Counted from the first letter of the stretch, positions 5,874-14,144 are shown. The stretch is 32,737 bases of DNA from Pseudomonadota bacterium (GCA_016927275.1 JAFGMW010000037.1:1-32737), one strand, 5' to 3'. Made by a program: numbers and translations. The notes: generated from the letters alone by a model not told the origin.

Positions 5874-7735
5874 CTTGCCAGCCTCTCCATCCTCTCGTGC
5901 GCGCCGCGCGCCCATGCCAGCGCCCTCTCCACGATCGCGATGTGGTCCGCCGCATAGGGGCTTTTTCTATCGCCCCTCTTCATGTCGCTGAGCAGCGCTG
6001 TGAGCCTCTCGACGAGCTGCATTCTTTTTGCGGCCTCCTGCCTTGCCAGGGGTTTGAGATCCCCGCTGACGCCTGCGCGTCCGCGTTCCTCCATGAGCTG
6101 CTCCGCTGCCGCCAGCCTCTCTATCCTGGCATCCTCTTTCTCATGCGGCCTGAACGGGTCCGTGCCGTCGTAATTCTTTTCAGGTACGTCGAGACCGAAC
6201 CACTCAAGCGTGAGGGGATAGAGGTCAACGGGCCTCGCCGTGTGGAATCTCCCCTTCGGCACGGTAGGCCCCGATATCATGAAAGGCGTGCGCATGTCTT
6301 CTTCCATGAGCCCGCCGTGGTTGCCCTCCTTGACCTTTCTGAATCCGTATCTGCCCTTGGTAGTGATGAATATGTCGCCGGCGCGGCCGTCGCGGAAGAT
6401 CTGCGAGAGGCCGATCACCGCGTCGGGGTACCGCTCCCCGCTCGAGGCGTGCTTCCAGGCCTCCGCCGAGTGGGGCCTGCCGTCGGCGAGCCGCTTCGTG
6501 GCCGGGGAGGTCGAGTAGCCGAGAGGATCGCCCCCGCGCGGCCTGTAGCTGCAGTAGTCCTCGCCTGCGATGGTGAAGCAGGAGAGTTCCGCAGAGGCGC
6601 CTTCGCTGTCGAAGATGCGCGCCTTCCGCTCGCCGGCCCTCACCGCCACTAACTCGGTCGCGTCGAGCCCCTGCAGGACCTTTATCAGATCTATCTCGGA
6701 GCCATCCCGGCCCTTCATGTGCCTCGGGATTTCGGGGTCTGTGATCGGCTCGAATCCCCTGTCGTGCCTTACATAGATGTGCGAGGAGGCGACGCCGCGG
6801 CTGGCCGCATAGATCCCGTATCTCCCCCTGCGCGACTCAGGGGTCTTCATCGTGAAGCCCGCGCGCGCCAGCGCGCCGTTGAGGTCGAAGAGCTCGCCCG
6901 ACTCGTGCATGCCGTGGTCCGCCGAGACCACGATGTAGGTCCTCTCCGCTATCCCGCGTCTCTCGATGAGCCTCAGGAAGTCCCTGAGGAACACGTCGAA
7001 CTGCCTGAGCACCTGTTGCACCTCTTCGCTGTGGGGGCCGTGCCTGTGGCCCATGATGTCCGACGAGTAGAGGCCGACCATCGTGTAGCGGGGGATCTTT
7101 TTCAGAGGTCTTCGGAAGATCTTCATCACCCGCTTCATGGCGAGAAAGTCCACGTTCTCCACGTCGTCCGAGACGTAGGTGGACCACAGCGCGCGCACCG
7201 GCGCCCTCTTCGGGTGGCGCCCGGTCGCCCCGCGCGAGAACGAGGAGTAGATCACCTCGGTGGGATGGCCGGCCAGAAGCTCGAAGATCGTGGTCTGCGG
7301 CTGGAGCTCGGCGACCTCTGGGTTCGTGAGCGCCCTCAGGTTTATGAGGTCGCTGTTTATCCGGTCGAACCCGGAAACGGTCAAATAGCCGATCACATCT
7401 TCCGTCTGCCGGTCCATGCGCTCCAGGTGCGGGATGCCCGCGTGTCCCGGGAGGAGACCGGTGACATATGACTGATAGACCGTGGTCGAGGTGGTGGGAA
7501 ACAATGACAGCCCGTGCGTGAACACCGCTCCGCCGTCGTAAAATGTCTTTTTCACGGTGGGGAGCCTGCCCTCGTTCACGGCCCGCTCGAAAGCTTTGAG
7601 GTTGGTACCGTCCACGACGAAGTGTATCGCGTAGACATCGTTGATCCCGGCGCGGCCCGCCGCCGATGCGGGGGTCGCTGCCGCCGTGAGGGCGAGGGCC
7701 AGCGCGATTGCAGCTGTGGACAGAGACCTCTTCAT
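5870..7735 (-). CDS. exported type I phosphodiesterase / alkaline-phosphatase-superfamily enzyme
   Basis: 621 residues after a signal peptide (1 to about 25, ending TPASA). Metal and nucleophile motifs of the nucleotide pyrophosphatase/phosphodiesterase branch are present in order: VDGTN (D42), the threonine-rich loop FPTTSTT (79-85) followed by VTGLLPGHAGIPH, DIMGHRHGP (D226, H230), SADHGM (D273, H274), and a late GNHGGLMEEDMRTPF carrying the last histidine. The substrate is unknown; periplasmic nucleotide, phospholipid or phosphonate esters are all possible. The ATG at 7735 is preferred for the signal peptide although no Shine-Dalgarno is visible; a TTG at 7774, abutting the previous stop, would add 13 residues. 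It lies between a radical SAM gene and a coupled membrane protein gene. Confidence 0.88.
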   Translation of the reverse strand: MKRSLSTAAIALALALTAAATPASAAGRAGINDVYAIHFVVDGTNLKAFERAVNEGRLPTVKKTFYDGGAVFTHGLSLFPTTSTTVYQSYVTGLLPGHAGIPHLERMDRQTEDVIGYLTVSGFDRINSDLINLRALTNPEVAELQPQTTIFELLAGHPTEVIYSSFSRGATGRHPKRAPVRALWSTYVSDDVENVDFLAMKRVMKIFRRPLKKIPRYTMVGLYSSDIMGHRHGPHSEEVQQVLRQFDVFLRDFLRLIERRGIAERTYIVVSADHGMHESGELFDLNGALARAGFTMKTPESRRGRYGIYAASRGVASSHIYVRHDRGFEPITDPEIPRHMKGRDGSEIDLIKVLQGLDATELVAVRAGERKARIFDSEGASAELSCFTIAGEDYCSYRPRGGDPLGYSTSPATKRLADGRPHSAEAWKHASSGERYPDAVIGLSQIFRDGRAGDIFITTKGRYGFRKVKEGNHGGLMEEDMRTPFMISGPTVPKGRFHTARPVDLYPLTLEWFGLDVPEKNYDGTDPFRPHEKEDARIERLAAAEQLMEERGRAGVSGDLKPLARQEAAKRMQLVERLTALLSDMKRGDRKSPYAADHIAIVERALAWARGAHERMERLAR

Positions 7736-7774
7736 GGGAGGTGCAGCACTAGCATCGGGGTGGTCGGCAGTCAA

Positions 7775-9229
7775 TCAGCCCCGCATGGCGGCCCGGGCCG
7801 ATCTTTCCCTCGATTCCTCCAGGAACCGAACTGCCTCGGGGCCCGAGTTGGCGAGCCTGTGCTCGATCGCGGCCTGGAGGGCGGAGTCGGTGCGCATCGC
7901 GACCCCCGGTTCCCGGGAGAGCGTCGCCTTGAGAGCGCGGAACCTGCGCTTGATCTCCGCCTCGCCTGCGAACGGCCTGCCGGCGAACGGGGTGTCCGGT
8001 TTGGGCACGAACGGGGTGACGGTGAGATCGACCGCGGTAGCCCTGCTCGAGCGGGGGGCGGCGGCGCGCATCAGATCGCGAATCCTGAGAGCAATCGACG
8101 CGATGGCCGCCACGTCCGCGTCGGTTTCGCCGGGGAGCCCTGTCATGAAATAGAGCCTCAGCCTCGTGATCCCGCACACCGCCAGCGCCTCGACAGACTC
8201 GAGTATGCGGCGGTCGGAGAGCCCCTTGCCGAGCGTGCGGCGCAGCGCTTCGCTCCCCGCCTCGATGCCGAGCGCGAGCGAGCGGTGGCCCGCCCTGCGG
8301 AGCAGCTCTGCCTTGCGCGCGTCCATCGCGTCGACGCGCACCGAAGACGGAGAGAACGACCCCCCGCGATCGAGGATCCCCTCCGCGATCTCCTCGAAAT
8401 CGGGGTGGGAGAGGATGTCGGCCCCGATCAGCCCGAACTTCCTGCGGTGTGCGAGCCCCTCATCCACCATGCGGAGCACCGCGGATGCGCTCCGCCGCCT
8501 GGGCTCCCCGTAGATCGCGGGCGTAGCGCAGAAGCGGCATCTGTGCCGGCAGCCGCGCTCCACTTCGATGAGATGCATGTCGCCGAACTCCGCCTCCCTC
8601 GAGTAGATCGCGGTCTGGGTCTTGAAAGAATCGAGGTCCCCTGCGCGCATCCTCTCCGCAGGGGCGCCTGGGGCCCCCACGATCACCCCGGGCACCTTGC
8701 CCAGCTCGACGAGCGCCTCGCGCCCCGGCAGCCCCTCCTCCAGTATCGGCGCCACCCTGTCCGCGAACGCCTCGAACTCGCCCGGGAGTATCGCGTCGGC
8801 GACCAGGGCCAGCGGCAGGGGGTTGAGGGTGGGGGCCGCGCCCCCTGCGATCACGAGCGGCTGATCCGGCCTGCGGTCCGCGGCGCGCAGGGGTATCTTC
8901 GAGAGGCCGAAGATCTCCGGCAGGTTCAGGTAATCGTTTTCAAACGAGAGGCTCAGCGCCACGACGTCGAACTCCGCCAGCGGCCTCTGCGACTCGACGG
9001 AGAGCACGGGGGTGCGCGAGAGGATGTGCTCCCGGAGCTCGGAGGGATGCGGCATGAAGGCCCGCTCGCACACGACGGCGGACCTCGCGTTGAGGATCGA
9101 GTAGATGGAGTGGACCGCGAGGTTCCCCATGCCCACGCGGTAGGTGTTGGGAAATACGAGCGCGATGGATGCCTTGCCGCCCCAATCCTTTTTCAGGGCC
9201 CCCACCTCGCGCGAGGCGAGGCCCCGCAT
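7775..9229 (-). CDS. radical SAM protein with N-terminal B12-binding-like domain
   Basis: About 484 residues. The N-terminal part (SIALVFPNTYRVGMGNLAVHSIY, then GGAAPTLNPLPLA) matches the N-terminal region of the B12-binding radical SAM family that begins near FPDxYExGM. Then comes the 4Fe-4S site ERGCRHRCRFCATP (C227, C231, C234, CxxxCxxC), and a TIM-barrel with GLIGADILSHPDFEEI and GIEAGSEALRRTLGKG. No cobalamin DxHxxG motif is visible, so cobalamin binding is uncertain. Reaction unknown. The start is ambiguous: the ATG at 9229 has AAGGA four bases upstream and leaves room for divergent promoters, while in-frame ATGs at 9253 and 9271 have none. It stops just before the phosphodiesterase gene and may be co-transcribed with it. 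Confidence 0.85.
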   Translation of the reverse strand: MRGLASREVGALKKDWGGKASIALVFPNTYRVGMGNLAVHSIYSILNARSAVVCERAFMPHPSELREHILSRTPVLSVESQRPLAEFDVVALSLSFENDYLNLPEIFGLSKIPLRAADRRPDQPLVIAGGAAPTLNPLPLALVADAILPGEFEAFADRVAPILEEGLPGREALVELGKVPGVIVGAPGAPAERMRAGDLDSFKTQTAIYSREAEFGDMHLIEVERGCRHRCRFCATPAIYGEPRRRSASAVLRMVDEGLAHRRKFGLIGADILSHPDFEEIAEGILDRGGSFSPSSVRVDAMDARKAELLRRAGHRSLALGIEAGSEALRRTLGKGLSDRRILESVEALAVCGITRLRLYFMTGLPGETDADVAAIASIALRIRDLMRAAAPRSSRATAVDLTVTPFVPKPDTPFAGRPFAGEAEIKRRFRALKATLSREPGVAMRTDSALQAAIEHRLANSGPEAVRFLEESRERSARAAMRG

Positions 9230-9287
9230 CTTTTCCTTTGCCCGCCATGCCATGAGGGCTTTGAAGCACATCAGAATCGGCCTTGCA

Positions 9288-9824
9288 ATGCCGCAGGGGC
9301 CCTACTATGGGTTGCCTCCCATGGCGGTCATGGAATGGATCCACAGGCGCGAGGCGGTGAAGAGGGCCCAGGAGCTCCTCGCGGAGTGCTGCGAGCGGCT
9401 GTCCCTAGGCAGGAAGGTCCTGGGCAAGAGCGGCAAGGACTGGGTCGCGAGGAGGCGCTGGGGGGACGATCCGCAGGAGATGCGCCGGGCGGTCTACTAC
9501 GCAGCGCTCGCGGCGTCGAACGGCACGGTCGAGGCGGGACATTTCCCGCCGCGCTGCGCCCGCGACCACGAGGCGTACGCCAAAGCCGCGTTCGAGCAGC
9601 TCTCGCTCGAGCACGTCGTGGGACACAAGGTCGCCCATTTCTTTGAGAGGCTCGGCGGCCACGACGTGAGCTCGGTCCACAGCGCGGTGATCGAGCAGGT
9701 CGAGAGGCCGCTCATCCAGCGCTGCCTCGCGTGGGCGGGCGGCAACCAGCTCAAGGCGGCCCGCGCCCTTGGGATCAACCGGAATACCCTGCGGAAGAAG
9801 ATGAGGGACCTGGGCATAGGATGA
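9288..9824 (+). CDS. Fis-family DNA-binding regulator, NtrC-like C-terminus without ATPase
   Basis: About 178 residues. The C-terminus is a full Fis-type domain: VIEQVERPLIQRCLAWAGG then NQLKAARALGINRNTLRKKM (helix-turn-helix at about 152-173). Just before it, WGDDPQEMRRAVYYAALAASNG with EAGHFPPR (about 58-89) has the spacing of the sensor-II segment of sigma-54 activators (WPGNVRELxNVIxxA...LP), but the central AAA+ ATPase is absent and the first ~50 residues are unlike it. It may be a shortened NtrC-family descendant or a Fis fusion. The start is uncertain (ATGs at 9288, 9321 and 9330; none has a clear ribosome-binding site). Its stop overlaps thiE in ATGA, so it could control, or be carried with, thiamine synthesis. 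Confidence 0.78.
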   Translation: MPQGPYYGLPPMAVMEWIHRREAVKRAQELLAECCERLSLGRKVLGKSGKDWVARRRWGDDPQEMRRAVYYAALAASNGTVEAGHFPPRCARDHEAYAKAAFEQLSLEHVVGHKVAHFFERLGGHDVSSVHSAVIEQVERPLIQRCLAWAGGNQLKAARALGINRNTLRKKMRDLGIG

Positions 9825-10477
9825 CGATGGCGGTCACGAATTGCAGGATCAAAGGGCTCTACGCGATCGCGGACAGCTCCTCACGTCCGGCCGCATCGCT
9901 GCCCGCGCTGGCGCGCTCGTTCCTCGAGGGCGGATGCGGGATTGTGCAGCTGAGGATGAAGGATGCCGGGACCCGGATGATGAAGGCGGTTGCTGTAGAG
10001 ATCATGAAACTGAAGGCTGAGTATGATTTCACGTTCATCGTGAACGACCATGTGGACCTCGCGCTGGAGATCGGCGCCGACGGCGTGCACGTGGGGGAGA
10101 ACGACGAGCCGGTGGAGTCGATAAAAAGACGCGCGCCCGATCTCACGGTCGGCTACTCCTCCCACTCGAAGGATGAGGCGATTGCGGCGGCAGCGGCAGG
10201 CGCCGACTACATGGCCTTCGGCGCGATCTACCCCACGGCGACAAAGGGCCCGGGCCACCCGGTGCAGGGCACGGGCCGGCTCAGGGAGCTCGTGCAGTCG
10301 GCCGGCGCGCCGGTGGTCGCCATAGGCGGGATCGGCCGCGCGAACGTCGACGACGTCCTCTCGACCGGCGTCGCCTCGGTCGCGATGATCGGCGCGCTCG
10401 CGAACGCGGCCGACGTGGCCGCTGAAACGAGATGGTTTGTCCGAAAGATTCGTGCGGCTCCTCCCGCCACAATTTGA
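9821..10477 (+). CDS. thiE: thiamine-phosphate synthase ThiE
   Basis: Joins HMP-pyrophosphate and thiazole phosphate to give thiamine phosphate in the cytoplasm. The 218 residues form the expected TIM barrel: GLYAIADSS, VQLRMKD (43-48), FIVNDHVDLALEIGADGVHVG (72-92, with N75-D76 binding Mg/pyrophosphate), AIYPTATKGPGHP (135-147), and the phosphate-binding AIGGI (167-171). The usual GQxD after GVHVG is GEND here. ATG 9821 overlaps the regulator's stop; an alternative ATG at 9827 has AGGA five bases upstream. The stop codon lies inside the left arm of a long inverted repeat that separates thiE from thiD. No thiC, thiG or TPP riboswitch is seen nearby. Confidence 0.93.
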   Translation: MTMAVTNCRIKGLYAIADSSSRPAASLPALARSFLEGGCGIVQLRMKDAGTRMMKAVAVEIMKLKAEYDFTFIVNDHVDLALEIGADGVHVGENDEPVESIKRRAPDLTVGYSSHSKDEAIAAAAAGADYMAFGAIYPTATKGPGHPVQGTGRLRELVQSAGAPVVAIGGIGRANVDDVLSTGVASVAMIGALANAADVAAETRWFVRKIRAAPPATI

Positions 10478-10519
10478 GGACCCTTTTTCCGATGACGCTG
10501 TAAAAAGGGGCCTCAAATT
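10471..10519. repeat. 18-bp inverted repeat between thiE and thiD
   Basis: Arms 10471-10488 and 10502-10519 pair over 18 positions with a single A/G mismatch (10480 against 10510) and leave a 13-base loop. The left arm contains the thiE stop codon at 10475-10477. No T run follows on the plus strand, so it is not a standard intrinsic terminator. It may protect the thiE message or weaken read-through into thiD. The remaining gap to 10610 has only small imperfect hairpins. Confidence 0.6.
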
Positions 10520-10610
10520 CTGGCTCGCGTCGCCGAGAATGAGGCATACAACTTAGGGGGGCGAAGGGTGTCGGTTTTACAGAGAGTGCCACGACCCTCT
10601 CGGAAAGATT

Positions 10611-11384
10611 ATGAGCGGTAAGCGCACAGTACTTGCAATAGGAGGCTCGGACCCATCTGGCGGCGCCGGCGTCCAGGCCGATCTGCGCACCCTGGCCGAC
10701 ATGGGGATCGACGCCATCTCCGCGATCACCGCCATCACCGCCCAGGACGAGGAGAGGGTGCTCTCCATCCACCCGACCCCCGCGGACGTGCTCACTCAGC
10801 AGCTGGCCACCGCGTGCGCCGGCCGCGATATCGCGGCGATCAAGATCGGGATGGTCGCGACCAAGTCGAACGTGCGCGCGATCGCCTGGTTCCTCAGGGG
10901 CGTGGATGCCGACAACATCGTGCTCGATCCGGTGCTCCACTCCTCGTCCGGCGCTTCGCTGCTCGACGCGGACGCGCTCCCGCTGTTCCGCCAGCAGCTC
11001 ATGCCGCTGGCCACCGTGATAACGCCCAACATCCCGGAAGCATCGGCCCTCGCCGGGATGCAGGTGGCCGGCCTGGACACCATGCGCAGGGCTGCGGAGA
11101 CGATCCACCGCGACGTGATGAAGATGCGCGACAGGATCGTCAAGCCGCTGGCCGTGATAGTGAAGGGTGGGCATCTCTCGGGGGACGCGGTTGACGTGCT
11201 GTTCGACGGGGAGAAGTACCACTCGTTCTCCGCCCAGCGCATAGAGGGGAAATCTCCGAGGGGCACCGGCTGCCGATTCGCCTCGGCGATCGCCTCGCAC
11301 CTCGCCAGGGGCGAGAGCGTCTCCGCCGCGGTCAGCCGCGCAAAGGAGTATATGGCGTGGTACATCGAGAAGGCGGCCGGCTGA
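10611..11384 (+). CDS. thiD: hydroxymethylpyrimidine (phosphate) kinase ThiD
   Basis: Phosphorylates HMP and HMP-phosphate to the pyrophosphate that ThiE uses, which makes it the pathway partner of the gene upstream. 257 residues of the ribokinase-like fold: AIGGSDPSGGAGVQAD near the N-terminus (substrate site), ITAITAQ, IKIGMV, VLDPVLHSSSGASLLD, TPNIPEAS, VKGGHLSG, and the anion-hole segment KSPRGTGCRFASAIA with the catalytic cysteine of GTGC. GGAAAG before the ATG gives a modest ribosome-binding site. It lies 133 bases after thiE, behind a long inverted repeat, so it may have its own promoter. Its TGA abuts the convergent gene's stop in TGATCA. Confidence 0.94.
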   Translation: MSGKRTVLAIGGSDPSGGAGVQADLRTLADMGIDAISAITAITAQDEERVLSIHPTPADVLTQQLATACAGRDIAAIKIGMVATKSNVRAIAWFLRGVDADNIVLDPVLHSSSGASLLDADALPLFRQQLMPLATVITPNIPEASALAGMQVAGLDTMRRAAETIHRDVMKMRDRIVKPLAVIVKGGHLSGDAVDVLFDGEKYHSFSAQRIEGKSPRGTGCRFASAIASHLARGESVSAAVSRAKEYMAWYIEKAAG

Positions 11385-13475
11385 TCACTCCTTCCTGCCG
11401 AACACGATTGTCCAGTATATCGGGTTATGATATCCGATATTGTCTTTAATATCCTGAGGCACATCGGTCCCGTAGAAGTAAGCCGCACCGATTTCCTTGA
11501 ATTCCGGTGTCATGATGTTCTTGCAATGGGGCGGGCTCTTGAGCCAAGCCTCCACCGCGTTCTGGACCGAGGTCTGGCCCAGCGCGATGTTCTCGCCCAC
11601 GTGCCTCCATCGGTATCCGGCCGCCGTGACCCGGTCCGATACTCTCCTCCCGTCTTTCCCCTTATGATCCCAGTAGACCTTGGTTGCCATATCGACGGAG
11701 TGCTCCAGCGCCGCCTTCGCCAGAGTTTCGTTCCAGGCTACGGCCGGAGCGGCCCGGAAGTATCCCTCGTCTCCGCATCGTCTCCCCTCGGAGCGGGCCT
11801 GGTTCAAGAGACTGAGCATCTCGTCGGCCTCCTCCTTCGACAATCCGGTTTTTGCGGAGTCGGGCGTGGGGGGCGGTTTGACAGCGGGGCGAGTCTCATT
11901 CAGAGGCGCCGGGATGTCCGATGAGGGGTCTATCTTCTTTATCGCGTCCCATGCGGCCTTTCGCTCCTTGTATTCGCCCTTCCCGTTGACGATCCGGGAG
12001 AGGGCCGGCAAGGAAGAGGCCGCCGCCTTTCCCATCTTTCCCAGCAGGAAGACAGCGGCCGCCCTGGCGTCGCGGTTCCCGCCGCTTGCCTTTGCGGCGA
12101 GGGATGGAACCGCGACCTGGGCTTTCTCCCCCATCTTGAGAAGCGCATCGACTGCGCCGAGCCTGACCGCAAAACCTGCATGTTCCAGAAGAGCCACGAG
12201 ATCCTCGGCCTGGTCGGGATGAGGTGCCCCTATGTTGCGCAGCGCACTCTGGGCGCTGTTGACGAGCTGTTTATCGGGGTCTTCCAGGCGCCCGACAAGG
12301 GCAGGCACTGCAGGCGCGCTCACGGCCCCCATCTTTCCCAGGAGGAAAGCCGCGTTCCTTGCCTCCGACGCGCCCCGTGTGACGAATATGTCGACGAGCA
12401 GCGGGACCGCATCCTTCGCCTTGGGCCCCAGCGCGATGAGGGCCCCCGTCGCCTCGATTCTCGTGCCCAGATCAGGGTCCGAAAATATCATTCGGGCGAT
12501 TTTGACTGCAGAGGCCGATTCTCCGACTCTGCCCAGCGCCTTGGCGGCCGCGATCCTCACCTTGGGCGAATCGTCGTCGAGCAGGCCGAGGAGCTTTTTC
12601 CGGGCTTTTTTGTCGCCGGTCATCGCCCTGCCCAGTTCTTCGGCAGCTTTCGCTCGCACCGACGGGTCGTGATGCGCAAGGCAGCGCAGCAGCTCCTTTT
12701 CAAGACGGCCCGATTTCATCAGGCTGAGCTCGCTGCGCGCGGAGAGCCTCACGCCCTGGTCCGAATGCGAGAGGGCAGAGAGGAGAGCGGGCACGCCGTG
12801 GTCGCCCAGCGGGTCCTGCGCCGCCGAGGGCTTTGGTTGAGCCGGGGCGGGGGTCGGGGGCTGGGCAGGGGTCGATTCGACCTCGCCAGCCTCTATCCTC
12901 TTGAGCGCCAGGATCGCCGCGGCCTTTACGTCAGGGTCCTTTCCCCTCTTCAGGGCGCCTAGCTTGCGAAGGGTCTCCTTGTCTTTTGCGAAGATCCTGC
13001 CCAGGGAATCGATGCATTCGAGCTTGGTCTCCTTGTAGCTTCGGTCTATCAGATCAAGCAGTATCTTGACCACCTGGCCGGCCTCGTCCCTGGCCTCGGC
13101 CCCCATCTCGCCCAGCTCCCTGATCGCGTCGATGTCCGAAAAAAAGGAGGCCATCTCAGCCACGTTTGCTCGACGGACGCGGAAGGCGCTCATCCCGTCG
13201 GGCCCGGCCAATGTCGCGCGAAAGTAATCGGCCAACCCCATGGCCTTGAGCCTGCCATTCTCCTCGGGCGTGACTATCGCTGAGAGGCCCTTGCCCAGCG
13301 CGCCCCTCAGCGCCGAGCACTGCCCCTTTGAGACGTACACGTCAGGGAGGACCCCCTTTTCAAGGTCCGCGCATTCCTCATCGCTTATGCCCTCGCCGGT
13401 CGCGTTTGCCTCCATGACCTTTCTGGCGAGCGCTATCTGGTAGTCGTTTGTCGCGACCTTGCCCGGACCGGCCAT
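11385..13475 (-). CDS. HEAT-repeat protein fused to a C-terminal CAP (SCP/PR-1) domain
   Basis: 696 residues without a signal peptide. Order: an N-terminal helical region (1-200) including an EF-hand-like or Ca-free helix-loop with ISDEECADLEKG; a proline-rich linker at about 200-222 (TPAQPPTPAPAQPKP); roughly eight HEAT/PBS-type repeats at about 226-515 (for example VRLSARSEL, VRAKAAEELGRA, VRIAAAKALGRVG, RNAAFLLGKMG, RAAAVFLLGKMG); a second proline-rich linker; and a CAP domain at about 544-696 with H592, GENIALG (E628) and PPHCKNIM (H650). CAP domains are usually secreted, so the lack of an export signal is odd. The start at 13475 has AGGAG 7 bases upstream and is preferred to the longer form from 13532. 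Function unknown; HEAT repeats imply a scaffold or binding role. Confidence 0.88.
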   Translation of the reverse strand: MAGPGKVATNDYQIALARKVMEANATGEGISDEECADLEKGVLPDVYVSKGQCSALRGALGKGLSAIVTPEENGRLKAMGLADYFRATLAGPDGMSAFRVRRANVAEMASFFSDIDAIRELGEMGAEARDEAGQVVKILLDLIDRSYKETKLECIDSLGRIFAKDKETLRKLGALKRGKDPDVKAAAILALKRIEAGEVESTPAQPPTPAPAQPKPSAAQDPLGDHGVPALLSALSHSDQGVRLSARSELSLMKSGRLEKELLRCLAHHDPSVRAKAAEELGRAMTGDKKARKKLLGLLDDDSPKVRIAAAKALGRVGESASAVKIARMIFSDPDLGTRIEATGALIALGPKAKDAVPLLVDIFVTRGASEARNAAFLLGKMGAVSAPAVPALVGRLEDPDKQLVNSAQSALRNIGAPHPDQAEDLVALLEHAGFAVRLGAVDALLKMGEKAQVAVPSLAAKASGGNRDARAAAVFLLGKMGKAAASSLPALSRIVNGKGEYKERKAAWDAIKKIDPSSDIPAPLNETRPAVKPPPTPDSAKTGLSKEEADEMLSLLNQARSEGRRCGDEGYFRAAPAVAWNETLAKAALEHSVDMATKVYWDHKGKDGRRVSDRVTAAGYRWRHVGENIALGQTSVQNAVEAWLKSPPHCKNIMTPEFKEIGAAYFYGTDVPQDIKDNIGYHNPIYWTIVFGRKE

Positions 13476-13578
13476 CGTCTCTCCTCTATTCCCTGCACGC
13501 ACTGCCTGTAACACCTTATCGCCATTTGGCAATATAAGTTGCTATGATAAACGGCCAATTTCGCACAATACAACTAAT

Positions 13579-13596
13579 TGATATTATTCAATATCA
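13579..13596. promoter_or_regulatory. palindromic site upstream of the sigma-54 promoter
   Basis: TGATATT (13579-13585) and AATATCA (13590-13596) are perfect 7-bp arms around a 4-base spacer in an AT-rich stretch. The centre lies about 148 bases before the predicted sigma-54 start site, within the usual range of enhancer-type activator sites. It is also about 110 bases upstream of the divergent HEAT-CAP gene. Confidence 0.5.
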
Positions 13597-13709
13597 TGAA
13601 AAGACGAAATAATTTATGCCGCATGTGTCAGAGCCCTGACGCGATTATCAAAAAGAAAGGGGCAAGGGCAATCCATTCCCTTATATCGCCCGAGCAGGCC
13701 TGTTTTCGC

Positions 13710-13725
13710 TGGCACGCATATTGCT
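13710..13725 (+). promoter_or_regulatory. sigma-54 (RpoN) promoter
   Basis: TGGCACG at 13710-13716, four bases, then TTGCT at 13721-13725. The GG (13711-13712) and GC (13723-13724) are 12 bases apart, exactly as the -24/-12 consensus requires, and every core base matches. Predicted start of transcription is near 13736, about 25 bases before the ATG at 13761. Confidence 0.85.
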
Positions 13726-13760
13726 TGATAATGGCCTTAGTGAAATCGGAAGGAGGGGGG

Positions 13761-14144
13761 ATGAAGATAGAGAGCATAAGGAGGGAGGTCGGCGACACCG
13801 ACACCACCGTGGTCATGCACAGGCATCTGGCCGGAGGTGAGCTCACCGTATCGGTGGGGCCGGAGGCTGTCGACATGACCCTGTCGGTCCCTGACGGAGG
13901 CTCGGAGGTGATCATCCACCGCGGGGCGGACGGCCTCGCGGAGGCCATGGTGAGCCGCCCGGACGGCGAGATGCGCTACTACAGGCTCGACGAGGCGCTC
14001 AATCCCCGGCCCTCGGAGTGCGGCTCCCGCGAGGACGCCGTCATGATCCGGAGCGCGGCCGCCGTGTTCGCAGGCGCGCTGGATTCCATGGAAGGCCTGG
14101 AAGGGTTCGAGAGATTCAATCCGTTTGAAGATGAGCCCGGCTGA
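13761..14144 (+). CDS. small protein of unknown function under sigma-54 control
   Basis: 127 residues, not recognised. It is acidic, rich in beta-prone segments (DTTVVMHRHLAGGELTVSV, VDMTLSVPDGGSEVIIHRG) and ends in a phenylalanine-rich acidic tail (EGFERFNPFEDEPG). A very strong ribosome-binding site (AAGGAGG) lies just upstream, and a near-perfect sigma-54 promoter lies 36-51 bases before the start, so expression should be high when an activator is engaged. The frame stays open upstream to 13578, but that part is AT-rich, lacks a ribosome-binding site and contains the promoter, so it is not counted as coding. Its last 29 bases overlap the 3' end of the convergent chorismate-binding gene. 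Confidence 0.72.
   Translation: MKIESIRREVGDTDTTVVMHRHLAGGELTVSVGPEAVDMTLSVPDGGSEVIIHRGADGLAEAMVSRPDGEMRYYRLDEALNPRPSECGSREDAVMIRSAAAVFAGALDSMEGLEGFERFNPFEDEPG

Noticed and set aside
10478-10610. possible TPP riboswitch before thiD
   Set aside because: None of the conserved thi-box segments (CTGAGA, ACCTGA) is present; only simple hairpins are seen.
13578-13760. N-terminal extension of the 13761 gene
   Set aside because: The stretch is AT-rich, lacks a ribosome-binding site and contains the sigma-54 promoter; the ATG at 13761 has a strong AAGGAGG.
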